64,000 bases of DNA from contig NZ_JAUSVX010000008.1 of assembly GCF_030814995.1 (NCBI RefSeq), forward strand, positions 186,001 to 250,000, given 5' to 3'. The position numbers were made by a program, and so were the translations under genes. Below the pieces are notes generated by a model, which was given only the letters and a program-made list of their open reading frames with translations, was not told where the DNA came from and ran no database searches. Source of the DNA: Labrys wisconsinensis. Its GTDB lineage: Bacteria; Pseudomonadota; Alphaproteobacteria; Rhizobiales; Labraceae. Below, in pieces: positions 17,221-25,175 of this stretch (positions within the stretch are counted from its first letter, which is position 1; each line of letters starts with the position of its first letter).

Positions 17221-17574
17221 ATGAGCAACCTCGTCGCATTCGACCTCGCCAATCCCGGCACGCCGGACCTCGGCAAGGCCACACCGGATCGCCTGATCGC
17301 GGGTGATCCCTCCTTCCGCACCTGGGAGGTCGCGGCGGCCGGGCACGGCAGCATCCGCACCGGCATCTGGGAGGCGACGCCCGGCGTCACCCGCTCGATC
17401 AAGGGCGAGACCTGGGAGTTCTGCACCATCCTGTCGGGCGTGGTCCTGCTGACGGAGGAGGGCGGCGACACCCGCCGCTTCACGGCCGGCGACACCTTCG
17501 TGATGCGCCCCGGCTTCGTCGGAACCTGGGAGACCGTCGAGACCGTGCGCAAGCTCTGGGTCACGGTTTCCTGA
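17221..17574 (+). CDS. Small cupin-domain protein (Cupin_3/DUF861 type)
   Basis: A 117-residue single-cupin protein. The pattern is GIWEATPG, WEFCTILSG, FTAGDTFVMRPGFVGTWE and a C-terminal KLWVTVS, as in Cupin_3 proteins. These lack several metal ligands of classic cupins. The upstream-extended frame (from 17089) has no cupin features, so ATG 17221 is chosen. It is very similar in layout to the cupin at 36644-37003, which also sits next to a PuuB-like oxidase and a polyamine-type importer. A conserved accessory role in this pathway is therefore likely, possibly ligand sensing or isomerisation. The function is unknown. Confidence 0.85.
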   Translation: MSNLVAFDLANPGTPDLGKATPDRLIAGDPSFRTWEVAAAGHGSIRTGIWEATPGVTRSIKGETWEFCTILSGVVLLTEEGGDTRRFTAGDTFVMRPGFVGTWETVETVRKLWVTVS

Positions 17575-17630
17575 CGAGCATCCCGGCGGCCCTGCGCGAC
17601 TTCGCGCACCGCGGCGAAAGGAGGTCTTCC

Positions 17631-19124
17631 ATGACGGCAACCGCAGCAACAGGGCTCGGCCTCGACGATCCGACCCTGCTCGTCGAGGCCGCCCTGATCG
17701 GCGGGCGCTGGTCTCAGGCCGACGACGGCGCCGCATTGGCGGTCGAGGATCCTGCCACCGGCAGGGTGATCGGCACGGTGCCGGCGTGCGGCGGCGCCGA
17801 GACGCGGCGTGCGGTCGCGGCGGCCGAGGCGGCCTTCGCCACCTGGCGCCGCGTGCCGGCCACCGAGCGGGCGCGGCTGCTGGAGCGATGGCACGATCTC
17901 ATTCTCGCCAATGTCGCCGATCTCGCTCGCATCATGACGGCCGAGCAAGGCAAGCCGCTCGCGGAAGCCGAGGGCGAGGTTCGCTATGGCGCGTCCTTCG
18001 TGAAATGGTTCGCGGAAGAAGCGCGGCGGATCTACGGCCGCACCATTCCCGCGCCCGGCGCCGATCGCCGCATCCTGGTGCTCGAGGAGCCCGTCGGCGT
18101 CACCGCGGCGATCACGCCCTGGAATTTCCCGATCGCCATGATCACCCGCAAATGCGCGCCGGCCCTGGCCGCGGGCTGCACCATGGTGATCAAGCCCTCC
18201 GAGCTCACGCCCTTCTCGGCGCTCGCCCTGGCCCGGCTCGCCGAGCGCGCGGGCCTTGCGCCCGGCGTGATCTCGGTCGTCACCGGCCCGCCGTCCGCCA
18301 TCGGCGACGAGCTCACCGCCAACCCGGCGGTTCGCAAGATCTCCTTCACCGGCTCGACCCGGGTCGGCGCCCATCTCATGCGCGCCTCGGCGGGAACCCT
18401 GAAGAAGCTCAGCCTGGAGCTCGGCGGCAATGCACCCTTCATCGTCTTCGACGACGCCGATCTCGACCTCGCGGTCGAGGGGGCCATGGCCTCGAAGTTC
18501 CGCAATGCCGGGCAGACCTGCGTATGCGCCAACCGCATTCTGGTGCAGGCCGGCATCCATGACGCCTTCGTGGCCCGGCTCGGCGGCAAGGTGGCCGGCC
18601 AGATCGTCGGCTCCGGCACGACGCCCGGCGTCTCCATCGGTCCCCTGATCAATGCCGCGGCGATCGCCAAGGTCCGGGCCCATGTCGGGGACGCGCTGGC
18701 AAAGGGCGCGCGCGTGACGGCGCAGGCGCAGGCCGGGCTCGACGATGCGCGCTTCGTCGCGCCCGTCCTCCTCACCGGCGCCACCACCGACATGCTCCTC
18801 GCCCATGAGGAGACGTTCGGTCCCGTCGCGCCGGTCTTCCGCTTCGAGACCGAGGCGGAGGCCATCGCCATTGCCAACGGCACGCCCTTCGGCCTCGCCG
18901 CCTATTTCTACACCGAGGACCTGCATCGCGCCTGGCGCGTCGGCGAGGCGCTCGAATTCGGCATGGTCGGCCTCAACACCGGTTCCGTCTCGATGGAGGT
19001 CGCCCCCTTCGGCGGGGTGAAGCAGTCCGGCCTCGGCCGCGAGGGCGGCTATCTCGGGATCGCCGAATATCTCGAGCCCAAGGCCTTCCACATGGGAGGG
19101 CTGAAGCTCGCGCCGACGGGCTGA
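17631..19124 (+). CDS. gabD: NAD(P)-dependent succinate-semialdehyde dehydrogenase family protein
   Basis: A 497-residue aldehyde dehydrogenase of the GabD group. Catalytic residues are visible: Asn165 in PWNFP, Glu263 in LELGGNAPF, and Cys297 in GQTCVCANR, with the second cysteine two residues on that is typical of GabD-like succinate-semialdehyde dehydrogenases. It ends with GGVKQSGLGREGG. A strong AAAGGAGG ribosome site precedes ATG 17631. As the last gene of the operon it would oxidise the aldehyde formed by the FAD oxidase, leading to succinate or a related acid. The exact aldehyde is inferred. Confidence 0.9.
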   Translation: MTATAATGLGLDDPTLLVEAALIGGRWSQADDGAALAVEDPATGRVIGTVPACGGAETRRAVAAAEAAFATWRRVPATERARLLERWHDLILANVADLARIMTAEQGKPLAEAEGEVRYGASFVKWFAEEARRIYGRTIPAPGADRRILVLEEPVGVTAAITPWNFPIAMITRKCAPALAAGCTMVIKPSELTPFSALALARLAERAGLAPGVISVVTGPPSAIGDELTANPAVRKISFTGSTRVGAHLMRASAGTLKKLSLELGGNAPFIVFDDADLDLAVEGAMASKFRNAGQTCVCANRILVQAGIHDAFVARLGGKVAGQIVGSGTTPGVSIGPLINAAAIAKVRAHVGDALAKGARVTAQAQAGLDDARFVAPVLLTGATTDMLLAHEETFGPVAPVFRFETEAEAIAIANGTPFGLAAYFYTEDLHRAWRVGEALEFGMVGLNTGSVSMEVAPFGGVKQSGLGREGGYLGIAEYLEPKAFHMGGLKLAPTG

Positions 19125-19175
19125 CGCAGCGTTACCGTTGTGCCATGATCGCCGGCCTCTTCCGGAGTCCCGGCG

Positions 19176-20372
19176 ATGTTGCGCCTCGTGCTGGCCCTGA
19201 TCCTCTTCGCCGCGCTGGGAGGCGCCGCCCGGGCCGAGCGGCGCGTGGCCCTGGTCATCGGCAACGCCGCCTATACCGACGTGCCGGCGCTTCGCAACAG
19301 CCGCAACGATGCCGAGGACGTGGCGCGCGCCCTGGCGCAGCTCGGCTTCGACGTCACCAGCGGGCTCGACCTCGACGGCGCGGCGTTCACCCGCACGGTT
19401 GCCGCCTTCTCGCGCAAGCTGGACGGTGCTGACGTGGCGCTGTTCTACTATTCCGGCCACGGCGTGCAGGTGAACGACCAGAACTACCTGATCCCGGTCG
19501 ATGCGCATGTGGAGGACGAGTTCGGCCTGAAGCGCGAGGGGGTCGCGCTTGCCGACATCCTCGGCGAGATGGAGGGGCGGGCGAAGCTCAACCTGGTGTT
19601 TCTCGACGCCTGCCGCGACAATCCGCTCGCCGAGCGGCTGCGGCGCCAGGCGCTGGCCGCCAACCGGTCCGGCGCCATCGGCCGAGGCCTGGCGCGGATC
19701 GACGTGGCCGCGCAGGACATGCTGCTGGTCTACGCGACCGGGCCGGGCAAGGTGGCGTCGGACGGCACGGGCCGCAACAGCCCGTTCACGACAGCTTTCC
19801 TGCAGCACGTGGCCGAGCCCGGCGTCGAGATCGAGAGCCTGATGAAGCGGGTCACCGCCGGCGTGCGGCTCGCCACCGGCGGCACGCAGGAGCCGGAGCG
19901 GCTGTCGCGGCTGTCGGCCGAGTTCTACTTCGCCAAGGCGGAGCCGGCCGCGCCGGCGATGGCGCCCGCCGTCCCGGCGCCGGCGGCCGCCGAGGAGGCC
20001 GCCAAGGCGTTCGAGGCGGCCAAGGCCATCGGCACGGTTGCGGCGTTCGACGCCTTCCTGAAATCTTTCCCCACCGGCGTCTATGCCGACCTGGCGCGGG
20101 TGATGAAGGCGGATCTCGCCAAGGCGCCCGCCGCCAGGGTCGGCGCGGTCGAGAGCGTCCCGCCGCAGGCGACGCAGCCCGCCAAGCCGGCCCTGGCGGT
20201 GCCCGACGCCGCGCCGGTGATCCGCCGCCCGCCGCTGAAGCGGCCGCCCCGCCTCGTCCAGGAGCGCCCGGTGCGGCTGCAGCCGGCGCCGCCGCGACAC
20301 AGGGTGCAGCAGGCGCCGCGCTCCGGCGGCACCAACTGCTTCCGCTTCAATGGGGCGCTGACCTGCAACTGA
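19176..20372 (+). CDS. Exported caspase-like (peptidase C14) protein
   Basis: A 398-residue secreted or periplasmic protein with signal peptide MLRLVLALILFAALGGAARA and a p20 caspase-like domain over about residues 21-230. The catalytic dyad is intact: His95 in YYSGHGVQ and Cys146 in LDACRDNP. After an alanine/proline linker and a short helical repeat (about 255-310) comes a proline/arginine-rich tail ending in TNCFRFNGALTCN, where two cysteines could form a disulfide. Bacterial metacaspase-like proteins often cleave after Arg or Lys; the target is unknown. The gene is convergent with a small secreted protein and is not clearly linked to the gabD operon 51 nt upstream. Confidence 0.9.
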   Translation: MLRLVLALILFAALGGAARAERRVALVIGNAAYTDVPALRNSRNDAEDVARALAQLGFDVTSGLDLDGAAFTRTVAAFSRKLDGADVALFYYSGHGVQVNDQNYLIPVDAHVEDEFGLKREGVALADILGEMEGRAKLNLVFLDACRDNPLAERLRRQALAANRSGAIGRGLARIDVAAQDMLLVYATGPGKVASDGTGRNSPFTTAFLQHVAEPGVEIESLMKRVTAGVRLATGGTQEPERLSRLSAEFYFAKAEPAAPAMAPAVPAPAAAEEAAKAFEAAKAIGTVAAFDAFLKSFPTGVYADLARVMKADLAKAPAARVGAVESVPPQATQPAKPALAVPDAAPVIRRPPLKRPPRLVQERPVRLQPAPPRHRVQQAPRSGGTNCFRFNGALTCN

Positions 20373-20385
20373 AGCGCAGACGGGC

Positions 20386-20790
20386 TTACTCCACCGTCAC
20401 GACATAGTCGTAGCGCACCGGCGCGGATTTCGGCGTCCGCATGTTCACCGAGAAGCCGTCGGTGCCACGATAGCCACGGGCCGGCTTGTAGTAGAGCTCA
20501 AGCACCTTGGTCGGCTTGCCGCGGCAGGCGCCGGCATTGCCGATCTGCGCGTCACCGATGCGGCCCATGGCCGTGCGTGGCGCCAGCGTGCCGTGCGCCG
20601 GCTTGACGACGATGTCGACATTGACGGACAGGAAGGAGCAGTCGTCGTTCCAGCCGGTATAGTGGTCGACCTTGCTTGCGCGTCCGGCCGGCACGGTCTT
20701 GGAGATGGTCCCGGCCGTGGCGGACAGGGCCGTGCAGAGGCAGAGCGCGGCGGCGAGCGCCGGCAGCCCGGACCGGATGGCGTTGATCAT
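20386..20790 (-). CDS. Small secreted protein of unknown function
   Basis: A 134-residue exported protein from MINAIRSGLPALAAALCLCT, with signal cleavage near TAGT at about 27; an alternative start 24 nt upstream is less likely. The mature part is beta-rich. It contains PAHGTL and then, about 40 residues on, YYKPARGYRGTDGFSV, a pattern that recalls cadherin-like/Big_9 repeats (PAHGT ... Y.P..G..G.D.F). Two mature cysteines (DDCSFL, AGACRG) could pair. I do not recognise a named family. It faces the caspase-like gene with only 13 nt between stops. Confidence 0.7.
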   Translation of the reverse strand: MINAIRSGLPALAAALCLCTALSATAGTISKTVPAGRASKVDHYTGWNDDCSFLSVNVDIVVKPAHGTLAPRTAMGRIGDAQIGNAGACRGKPTKVLELYYKPARGYRGTDGFSVNMRTPKSAPVRYDYVVTVE

Positions 20791-20844
20791 CGTGAAGCCT
20801 CGAGTGTTTCCCAAAGGGAACTATTCCGGTCGCCGCGACCGGAA

Positions 20845-22080
20845 TCAAGGGGCTTGCACGTCCTGCCGCGTGGTCCAGGCCAGGGCACCCTTCGCCGCCG
20901 CCACGCCGGTGGCGAAGCAGGCCTGCAGGAGATAGCCGCCGGTCGGCGCCTCCCAGTCCAGCATCTCGCCGGCGACGAAGACACCGGGCACGGCCCGCAG
21001 CATCAGGGCCTCGTCGACGGCGGCGAAGGCGACGCCGCCGGCGGTGGAGATGGCGCGCTCCAGGCCGCGCACGCCGGTGACGGCGAGGGGCGCGGCCTTG
21101 ACCAGGCGCGCGAGGGCTTCGGGCGCCTCGGGCGGGCGGTTGCCGCTCGCCTCGCGCAGCAGGCCGATGGCGACGGGAGACAGGGCCAGCGCCTTGCGCA
21201 GGACGCTGGCGAGCGACTGGCCGCGCCGGGGCAGGGCGAGCCGCCGCGCGATCTCGGCTTGGGGGAGGTCCGGCTTGAGGTCGACGGCGAGCACGGCCGT
21301 GCCGTCGCGCGCCAGGGCCTCGCGCAGCGCTGCGGACAGGGCGTAGACGGCACCGCCCTCGAGCCCATGCGCGGTGAGCACGGCCTCGCCGCGCACCGTG
21401 CGTCCCGCGAAGGCGAGGGCGATGCGCTTCAGGGGCTCGCCGGCGAAGCGCTCGCGCATGACGGGCGACCAGGCGATCTCGACGCCTGAATTGGCCGGCC
21501 GCAGCGGCGCGAGCGGGACGCCCCGCGCCGCGAGCAGGCCGGTCCAGCCGCCGTCGGCGCCGAGGCGCGGCCAGGAGGCGCCGCCGAGCGCGAGGATCGT
21601 CGCCTTCGGTTCCACGGTCACGGCTCCGCCGGGCGTGTCGAAGGCGAGGGCGCCGGTGTCGGTCCAGCCCGCCCAGCGATGGCGGGGACGGCTGACCACG
21701 CCGAGCCGGTCGAGCCGGGCCAGCCAGGCGCGCAGCAGCGGCGAAGCCTTGAAGCTTCTGGGGAAGACCCGGCCGCTCGAGCCGACGAACGTCTCTTCGC
21801 CGAGCCCATGGGCCCAGTCGCGCAGGGCCGCGGGCGGGAAGGCGCGCAGCATCGGCGCCAGCGTGTCGGCTGCGGCGCCATAGCGGGCGATGAACCGGTC
21901 GAAGTCCTCGCTATGCGTCAGGTTGAGGCCGCCGCGCCCGGCCATCAGGAATTTGCGTGCTGGCGAGGGCATGCGGTCATAGACCGCGATCGCGCGGCCG
22001 GCCTCGGCCAGCGCCTCGGCCGCCATCAGCCCGGCCGGGCCGCCGCCGACCACGGCGATCTCGGGGGATGGGGCGCTCAC
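20845..22080 (-). CDS. NAD(P)/FAD-dependent flavoprotein, HI0933/BaiN-like (TIGR03862-type)
   Basis: A 411-residue flavoprotein of the HI0933/BaiN family. The dinucleotide motif is VVGGGPAGLMAAEAL (about 9-23), then KFLMAGRGGLNLTHSED, diagnostic of this family, and near the C-terminus FVAGEMLDWEAPTGGYLLQ. The start is the GTG at 22080, which overlaps the stop of the upstream FMN reductase gene by four bases (GTGA). The long open frame upstream of that is a shadow. Known relatives reduce unsaturated carbonyl compounds or are uncharacterised, so the substrate is open. It is translationally coupled to the FMN reductase, which may supply reduced flavin. Confidence 0.88.
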   Translation of the reverse strand: MSAPSPEIAVVGGGPAGLMAAEALAEAGRAIAVYDRMPSPARKFLMAGRGGLNLTHSEDFDRFIARYGAAADTLAPMLRAFPPAALRDWAHGLGEETFVGSSGRVFPRSFKASPLLRAWLARLDRLGVVSRPRHRWAGWTDTGALAFDTPGGAVTVEPKATILALGGASWPRLGADGGWTGLLAARGVPLAPLRPANSGVEIAWSPVMRERFAGEPLKRIALAFAGRTVRGEAVLTAHGLEGGAVYALSAALREALARDGTAVLAVDLKPDLPQAEIARRLALPRRGQSLASVLRKALALSPVAIGLLREASGNRPPEAPEALARLVKAAPLAVTGVRGLERAISTAGGVAFAAVDEALMLRAVPGVFVAGEMLDWEAPTGGYLLQACFATGVAAAKGALAWTTRQDVQAP

Positions 22081-22616
22081 GCCGCGGCCCGCTGCGCCGC
22101 CACTGCGGCTGCAAGATGCGTCAGCGCCTGGCGCAGGGCCGCGGCGAGCTCCGGATCGGCGGCGATGCCGGCGGCATCGAGGCCGCGGCCGCTGACGAAC
22201 ACGGTGATCGAGGCGGCGGCGACGAGGTCGGCCGACATCACGGTGAGGATCTCGGCGAGCTGGGGATGGGCGAACAGCGAACGCGGCGAGGGATTGATCA
22301 GCGCCACCGGCTTGCCGACGAGCTCGCCGCTGCCGACCAGCCAGTCGAGCGCGTTCTTGAGGGCGCCCGGCACGCCATGGGCATATTCGGGGCTCGAGAT
22401 CAGCACGCCGTCGGCCGCCCGCAGCGCGTCGCGGAACGCGAGGACGGCGGGAAGCTCCGCCGCGTCGTCGAGATCCGGATTGAAGGCGGGCAGCCCGGCG
22501 AGGCCGTAATGCAAGGCGATGTCGACGCCGTCGGGCGCCAGCAATGCCATCGCCTCCAGCACGGCGGTGTTGGACGAGGCCCGCCGAAGGCTGCCCGAGA
22601 TCGCGAGAATGCGCAT
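22077..22616 (-). CDS. NADPH-dependent FMN reductase
   Basis: A 179-residue flavodoxin-fold FMN reductase (ChrR/azoreductase group). The N-terminus MRILAISGSLRRASSNTAV holds the phosphate-binding loop GSLRxxSxN, and SPEYAHGVPGALKNALDW is the second family signature. ATG 22616 with upstream GGAACG is preferred over starts at 22628 or 22640. It would reduce FMN or quinones with NADPH in the cytoplasm. It forms an overlapping gene pair with the BaiN-like protein and diverges from a LysR gene 53 nt away, its probable regulator. Confidence 0.9.
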   Translation of the reverse strand: MRILAISGSLRRASSNTAVLEAMALLAPDGVDIALHYGLAGLPAFNPDLDDAAELPAVLAFRDALRAADGVLISSPEYAHGVPGALKNALDWLVGSGELVGKPVALINPSPRSLFAHPQLAEILTVMSADLVAAASITVFVSGRGLDAAGIAADPELAAALRQALTHLAAAVAAQRAAA

Positions 22617-22669
22617 CGATCGTTCCATCGGCCGTGACAAGGCGAGTCGGTTCAGTACGATAGGGCCTG

Positions 22670-23578
22670 ATGGCCTTTTCCTTCCGGCAGATCCAGTATT
22701 TCGTCGCGGTCGCCGAGCACGGCGCGGTTTCTCGTGCCGCGCACGGGCTCTCGATCTCGCAATCGACCGTCACCGAGGCGATCCAGGAGCTGGAGGGCGA
22801 TCTCGGCTTCGCGCTGTTCGAGCGGCGGGCGAGCGGGGTCGAGCTGACGCTGAAGGGCCACCAGTTCCTGCGCCACGCCCGCAAGATCCTCTCCGACATC
22901 GCCGATGCCCGCCGGGCGCTGAAGGACGAGGCGGCGCCGGTCGACGGGCGGCTGGCGCTGGGGGTGACGCCGCTGGTGGCCAGCTACGTGCTCTCCGACC
23001 TCCTGGCCCGGTTCCGCCGCGCCTTCCCGGGCGTGACGGTCGAGATCGTCGAGGACGGGCGCGAGTATCTGGAGCACCTCCTGGTCGGCGGCGAGCTCGA
23101 CGTCGCCGTCGTCGTGGCGGGGGTGGAGAAGAACGGGCCGGCCTTCCATGCCGAGACGGTCGATGCCTCGCGCTACCGGCTCTGGCTGCCGATCGGCCAT
23201 CCCCTGGCGGAGCGGCCGAGCATCGCCGTGGCGGAGCTGGCGCGGGAACCCTTCGTGCTGCTGGCGCTCGACGAGATCGCCGAGGCGGCGGAGGAGGCCT
23301 GGCGGCGCGCCCGGGTGCGCCCGCCGGTGGCGATCCGCACCCGCTCGGTCGAGGCGGCGCGCAGCCTGGTGGCGACCGGAGCGGGCGTCGCCATCCTGCC
23401 GGACCTCGCCTACCGCCCCTGGTCGCTGGAGGGCGACAAGATCGAGGCGCGGGATCTGGCCGAGGATCTGCCGCCGGTCGAGGTCGCCATCGTCTGGCGG
23501 CGGGGCTCGCCGCTCAGCCGGGTCGCCGGCCAGTTCGTGGCGGTGGCGCAGACCTGGCGCGGTGGCAGGGGGCGATAG
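22670..23578 (+). CDS. LysR-family transcriptional regulator
   Basis: A 302-residue LysR regulator. The DNA-binding part reads FSFRQIQYFVAVAEHGAVSR and LSISQSTVTEAIQELEGDLG. The effector domain has the motif LVATGAGVAILPDLAYRPW near residue 245. It sits between the divergent FMN reductase gene (53 nt away) and the downstream ABC importer B (159 nt). Either or both could be targets; a dyad at 23590-23606 lies on the importer side. Such Cbl/NitR-like members often control uptake operons. Confidence 0.9.
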   Translation: MAFSFRQIQYFVAVAEHGAVSRAAHGLSISQSTVTEAIQELEGDLGFALFERRASGVELTLKGHQFLRHARKILSDIADARRALKDEAAPVDGRLALGVTPLVASYVLSDLLARFRRAFPGVTVEIVEDGREYLEHLLVGGELDVAVVVAGVEKNGPAFHAETVDASRYRLWLPIGHPLAERPSIAVAELAREPFVLLALDEIAEAAEEAWRRARVRPPVAIRTRSVEAARSLVATGAGVAILPDLAYRPWSLEGDKIEARDLAEDLPPVEVAIVWRRGSPLSRVAGQFVAVAQTWRGGRGR

Positions 23579-23589
23579 GATCGCTCAGC

Positions 23590-23606
23590 TATCGGAATTC
23601 CCGATA
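23590..23606. promoter_or_regulatory. Candidate LysR-type dyad upstream of importer B
   Basis: TATCGG-AATTC-CCGATA, a perfect six-base dyad, begins 12 nt after the LysR stop and about 130 nt before the binding-protein start. The rest of the 159-nt gap holds no gene. It could be a regulator site for the importer operon or simply the end of the LysR transcript. Confidence 0.4.
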
Positions 23607-23737
23607 TCCTTCATCTCTCGAATGGTGTGGCGCGCCGCGCCGAAGACGAGTCATGGTTGCGCCTGGGAAGGCCGCCCGCCGAAGAGGCGGCCGCGACATT
23701 CGTCCGCATCCAGTCGTCATCGAGGGGAGAGACCATC

Positions 23738-24913
23738 ATGCGATCACATCGAGGCATAGCCGTCCGCCTGGCGCACGGCACCATGACGGCGCTGCTCGGC
23801 ACCGCCCTGGCGGCCGGGCCGGCCGTGGCGGAGGTCAAGGAGGTTGGCCCGGGCGAGGGGCAGGTCGATATCGTCGCCTGGCCCGGCTATATCGAGCGCG
23901 GCGAGACCGACAAGGCCTATGACTGGGTCACCGGCTTCGAGAAGGAGACCGGCTGCAAGGTCAACGTCAAGACCGCCGGCACCTCCGACGAGATGGTGGC
24001 GCTGATGAACGAGGGCGGCTTCGACCTCGTCACCGCCTCGGGCGACGCCAGCCTGCGCCTGGTCGCCGGCAAGCGGGTGCAGGAGATCAACACCAGCCTG
24101 GTTCCGAGCTGGAGCACCGTCGACGAACGCCTGCAGAACGCGCCCTGGCACACGGTCGGCGGCAAGCATTACGGCGTGCCCTACCAGTGGGGCCCGAACG
24201 TGCTGATGTACAACACCAACACGTTCAAGGAAGCGCCCAAGAGCTGGAGCGTGGTGTTCGAGGAGCAGACCCTGGCGGACGGCAAGTCGAACAAGGGGCG
24301 GATCCAGGCCTATGACGGGGCGATCTACATCGCCGATGCCGCGCTCTACCTGATGAGCAAGAAGCCCGAGCTCGGCATCAAGGATCCCTACGAGCTGAAC
24401 GAGGATCAGTACAAGGCGGCGCTCGACCTCCTGCGCCAGCAGCACGGCCTGATCCAGCGCTACTGGCACGATGCCACCGTGCAGACCGACGACTTCAAGA
24501 ACGAGGGCGTGATCGCCTCCGGCTCCTGGCCCTATCAGGTCAACCTGCTGCAGGCCGACAAGAAGCCGATCGGCTCGACCATCCCCGCCGAGGGGGCCAC
24601 CGGCTGGGCCGACACCACGATGATGCATTCGGAGGCCGCCCATCCGAACTGCGCCTACAAATGGCTGGAGCATTCGCTGCAGCCCAAGCTGCAGGGCGAT
24701 CTCGCCGCCTGGTTCGGCTCCAACCCGGCCGTGCCGGCCGCCTGCAAGGGCAACGCGCTCCTGACCGACGAGGGCTGCAAGACCAACGGCTTCGAGAATT
24801 TCGACAAGATCCGGTTCTGGAAGACGCCGGTGAGCAAGTGCGCCAGCCAAGGCACCTGCGTGCCCTATTACCGCTGGGTCACCGACTACATCGCCGTGAT
24901 CGGCGGCCGGTGA
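23738..24913 (+). CDS. ABC transporter substrate-binding protein, YdcS/PotD-like (importer B)
   Basis: A 391-residue periplasmic binding protein. ATG 23738 follows GAGGGGAGAG and starts MRSHRGIAVRLAHGTMTALL with signal cleavage near AVAEV; the frame upstream to 23627 has no signal character. The mature protein begins QVDIVAWPGYIERGETDKAY, a pattern of the YdcS/PotD polyamine binders, and includes VPYQWGPNVLMYNTN. Four cysteines near the C-terminus (ACKGNALLTDEGCK, SKCASQGTC) may form disulfides. It is the first gene of the operon that ends with a PatD-type aldehyde dehydrogenase, matching the ydcSTUV-ydcW layout of E. coli. Confidence 0.92.
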   Translation: MRSHRGIAVRLAHGTMTALLGTALAAGPAVAEVKEVGPGEGQVDIVAWPGYIERGETDKAYDWVTGFEKETGCKVNVKTAGTSDEMVALMNEGGFDLVTASGDASLRLVAGKRVQEINTSLVPSWSTVDERLQNAPWHTVGGKHYGVPYQWGPNVLMYNTNTFKEAPKSWSVVFEEQTLADGKSNKGRIQAYDGAIYIADAALYLMSKKPELGIKDPYELNEDQYKAALDLLRQQHGLIQRYWHDATVQTDDFKNEGVIASGSWPYQVNLLQADKKPIGSTIPAEGATGWADTTMMHSEAAHPNCAYKWLEHSLQPKLQGDLAAWFGSNPAVPAACKGNALLTDEGCKTNGFENFDKIRFWKTPVSKCASQGTCVPYYRWVTDYIAVIGGR

Positions 24914-24994
24914 GGGGAGGGGACGTTCCTCTCCCGCCCGCCGATCCGCCGCGGGAAGCGAGTGCGGTCGCTTTCCCTGGCACAAACCTCGGCC

Positions 24995-25081
24995 GTCATG
25001 GGCGGACTTGATCCGTCCATCCACGCGACCACAGGCTCATGTCGAGTTCGCGTGGATGGACGGGACAAGCCCGTCCATGAC
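24995..25081. repeat. Inverted repeat, diverged copy of the 5401-5530 element
   Basis: Two 36-nt arms (24995-25030 and 25046-25081) form a long imperfect inverted repeat with a 15-nt spacer. The arms keep the GTCATGG...CCATCCACGCGA skeleton of the 5.4-kb copy but with ACGGG/CCCGT-type compensated changes in the stem. It lies in the 262-nt gap between the binding-protein and ATPase genes of importer B. There it could form a hairpin that stabilises the upstream message. Confidence 0.85.
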
Positions 25082-25175
25082 GGCGGTGGCTGAGGCTCGA
25101 TCCTACGATTCCAATCGTCTTCGTTTCCCGAGGAGTCCGGCCCGGCCGGATGGGGAAACCACCGGAACCGTCTCC

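Noticed and set aside
17121-20300. Very long open frame on the minus strand (1059 codons) opposite gabD and the caspase-like gene
   Set aside because: It is antisense to two genes with intact catalytic motifs, and its translation is Arg/Gly/Ala-rich without domains. Long shadow frames are expected at this GC content.
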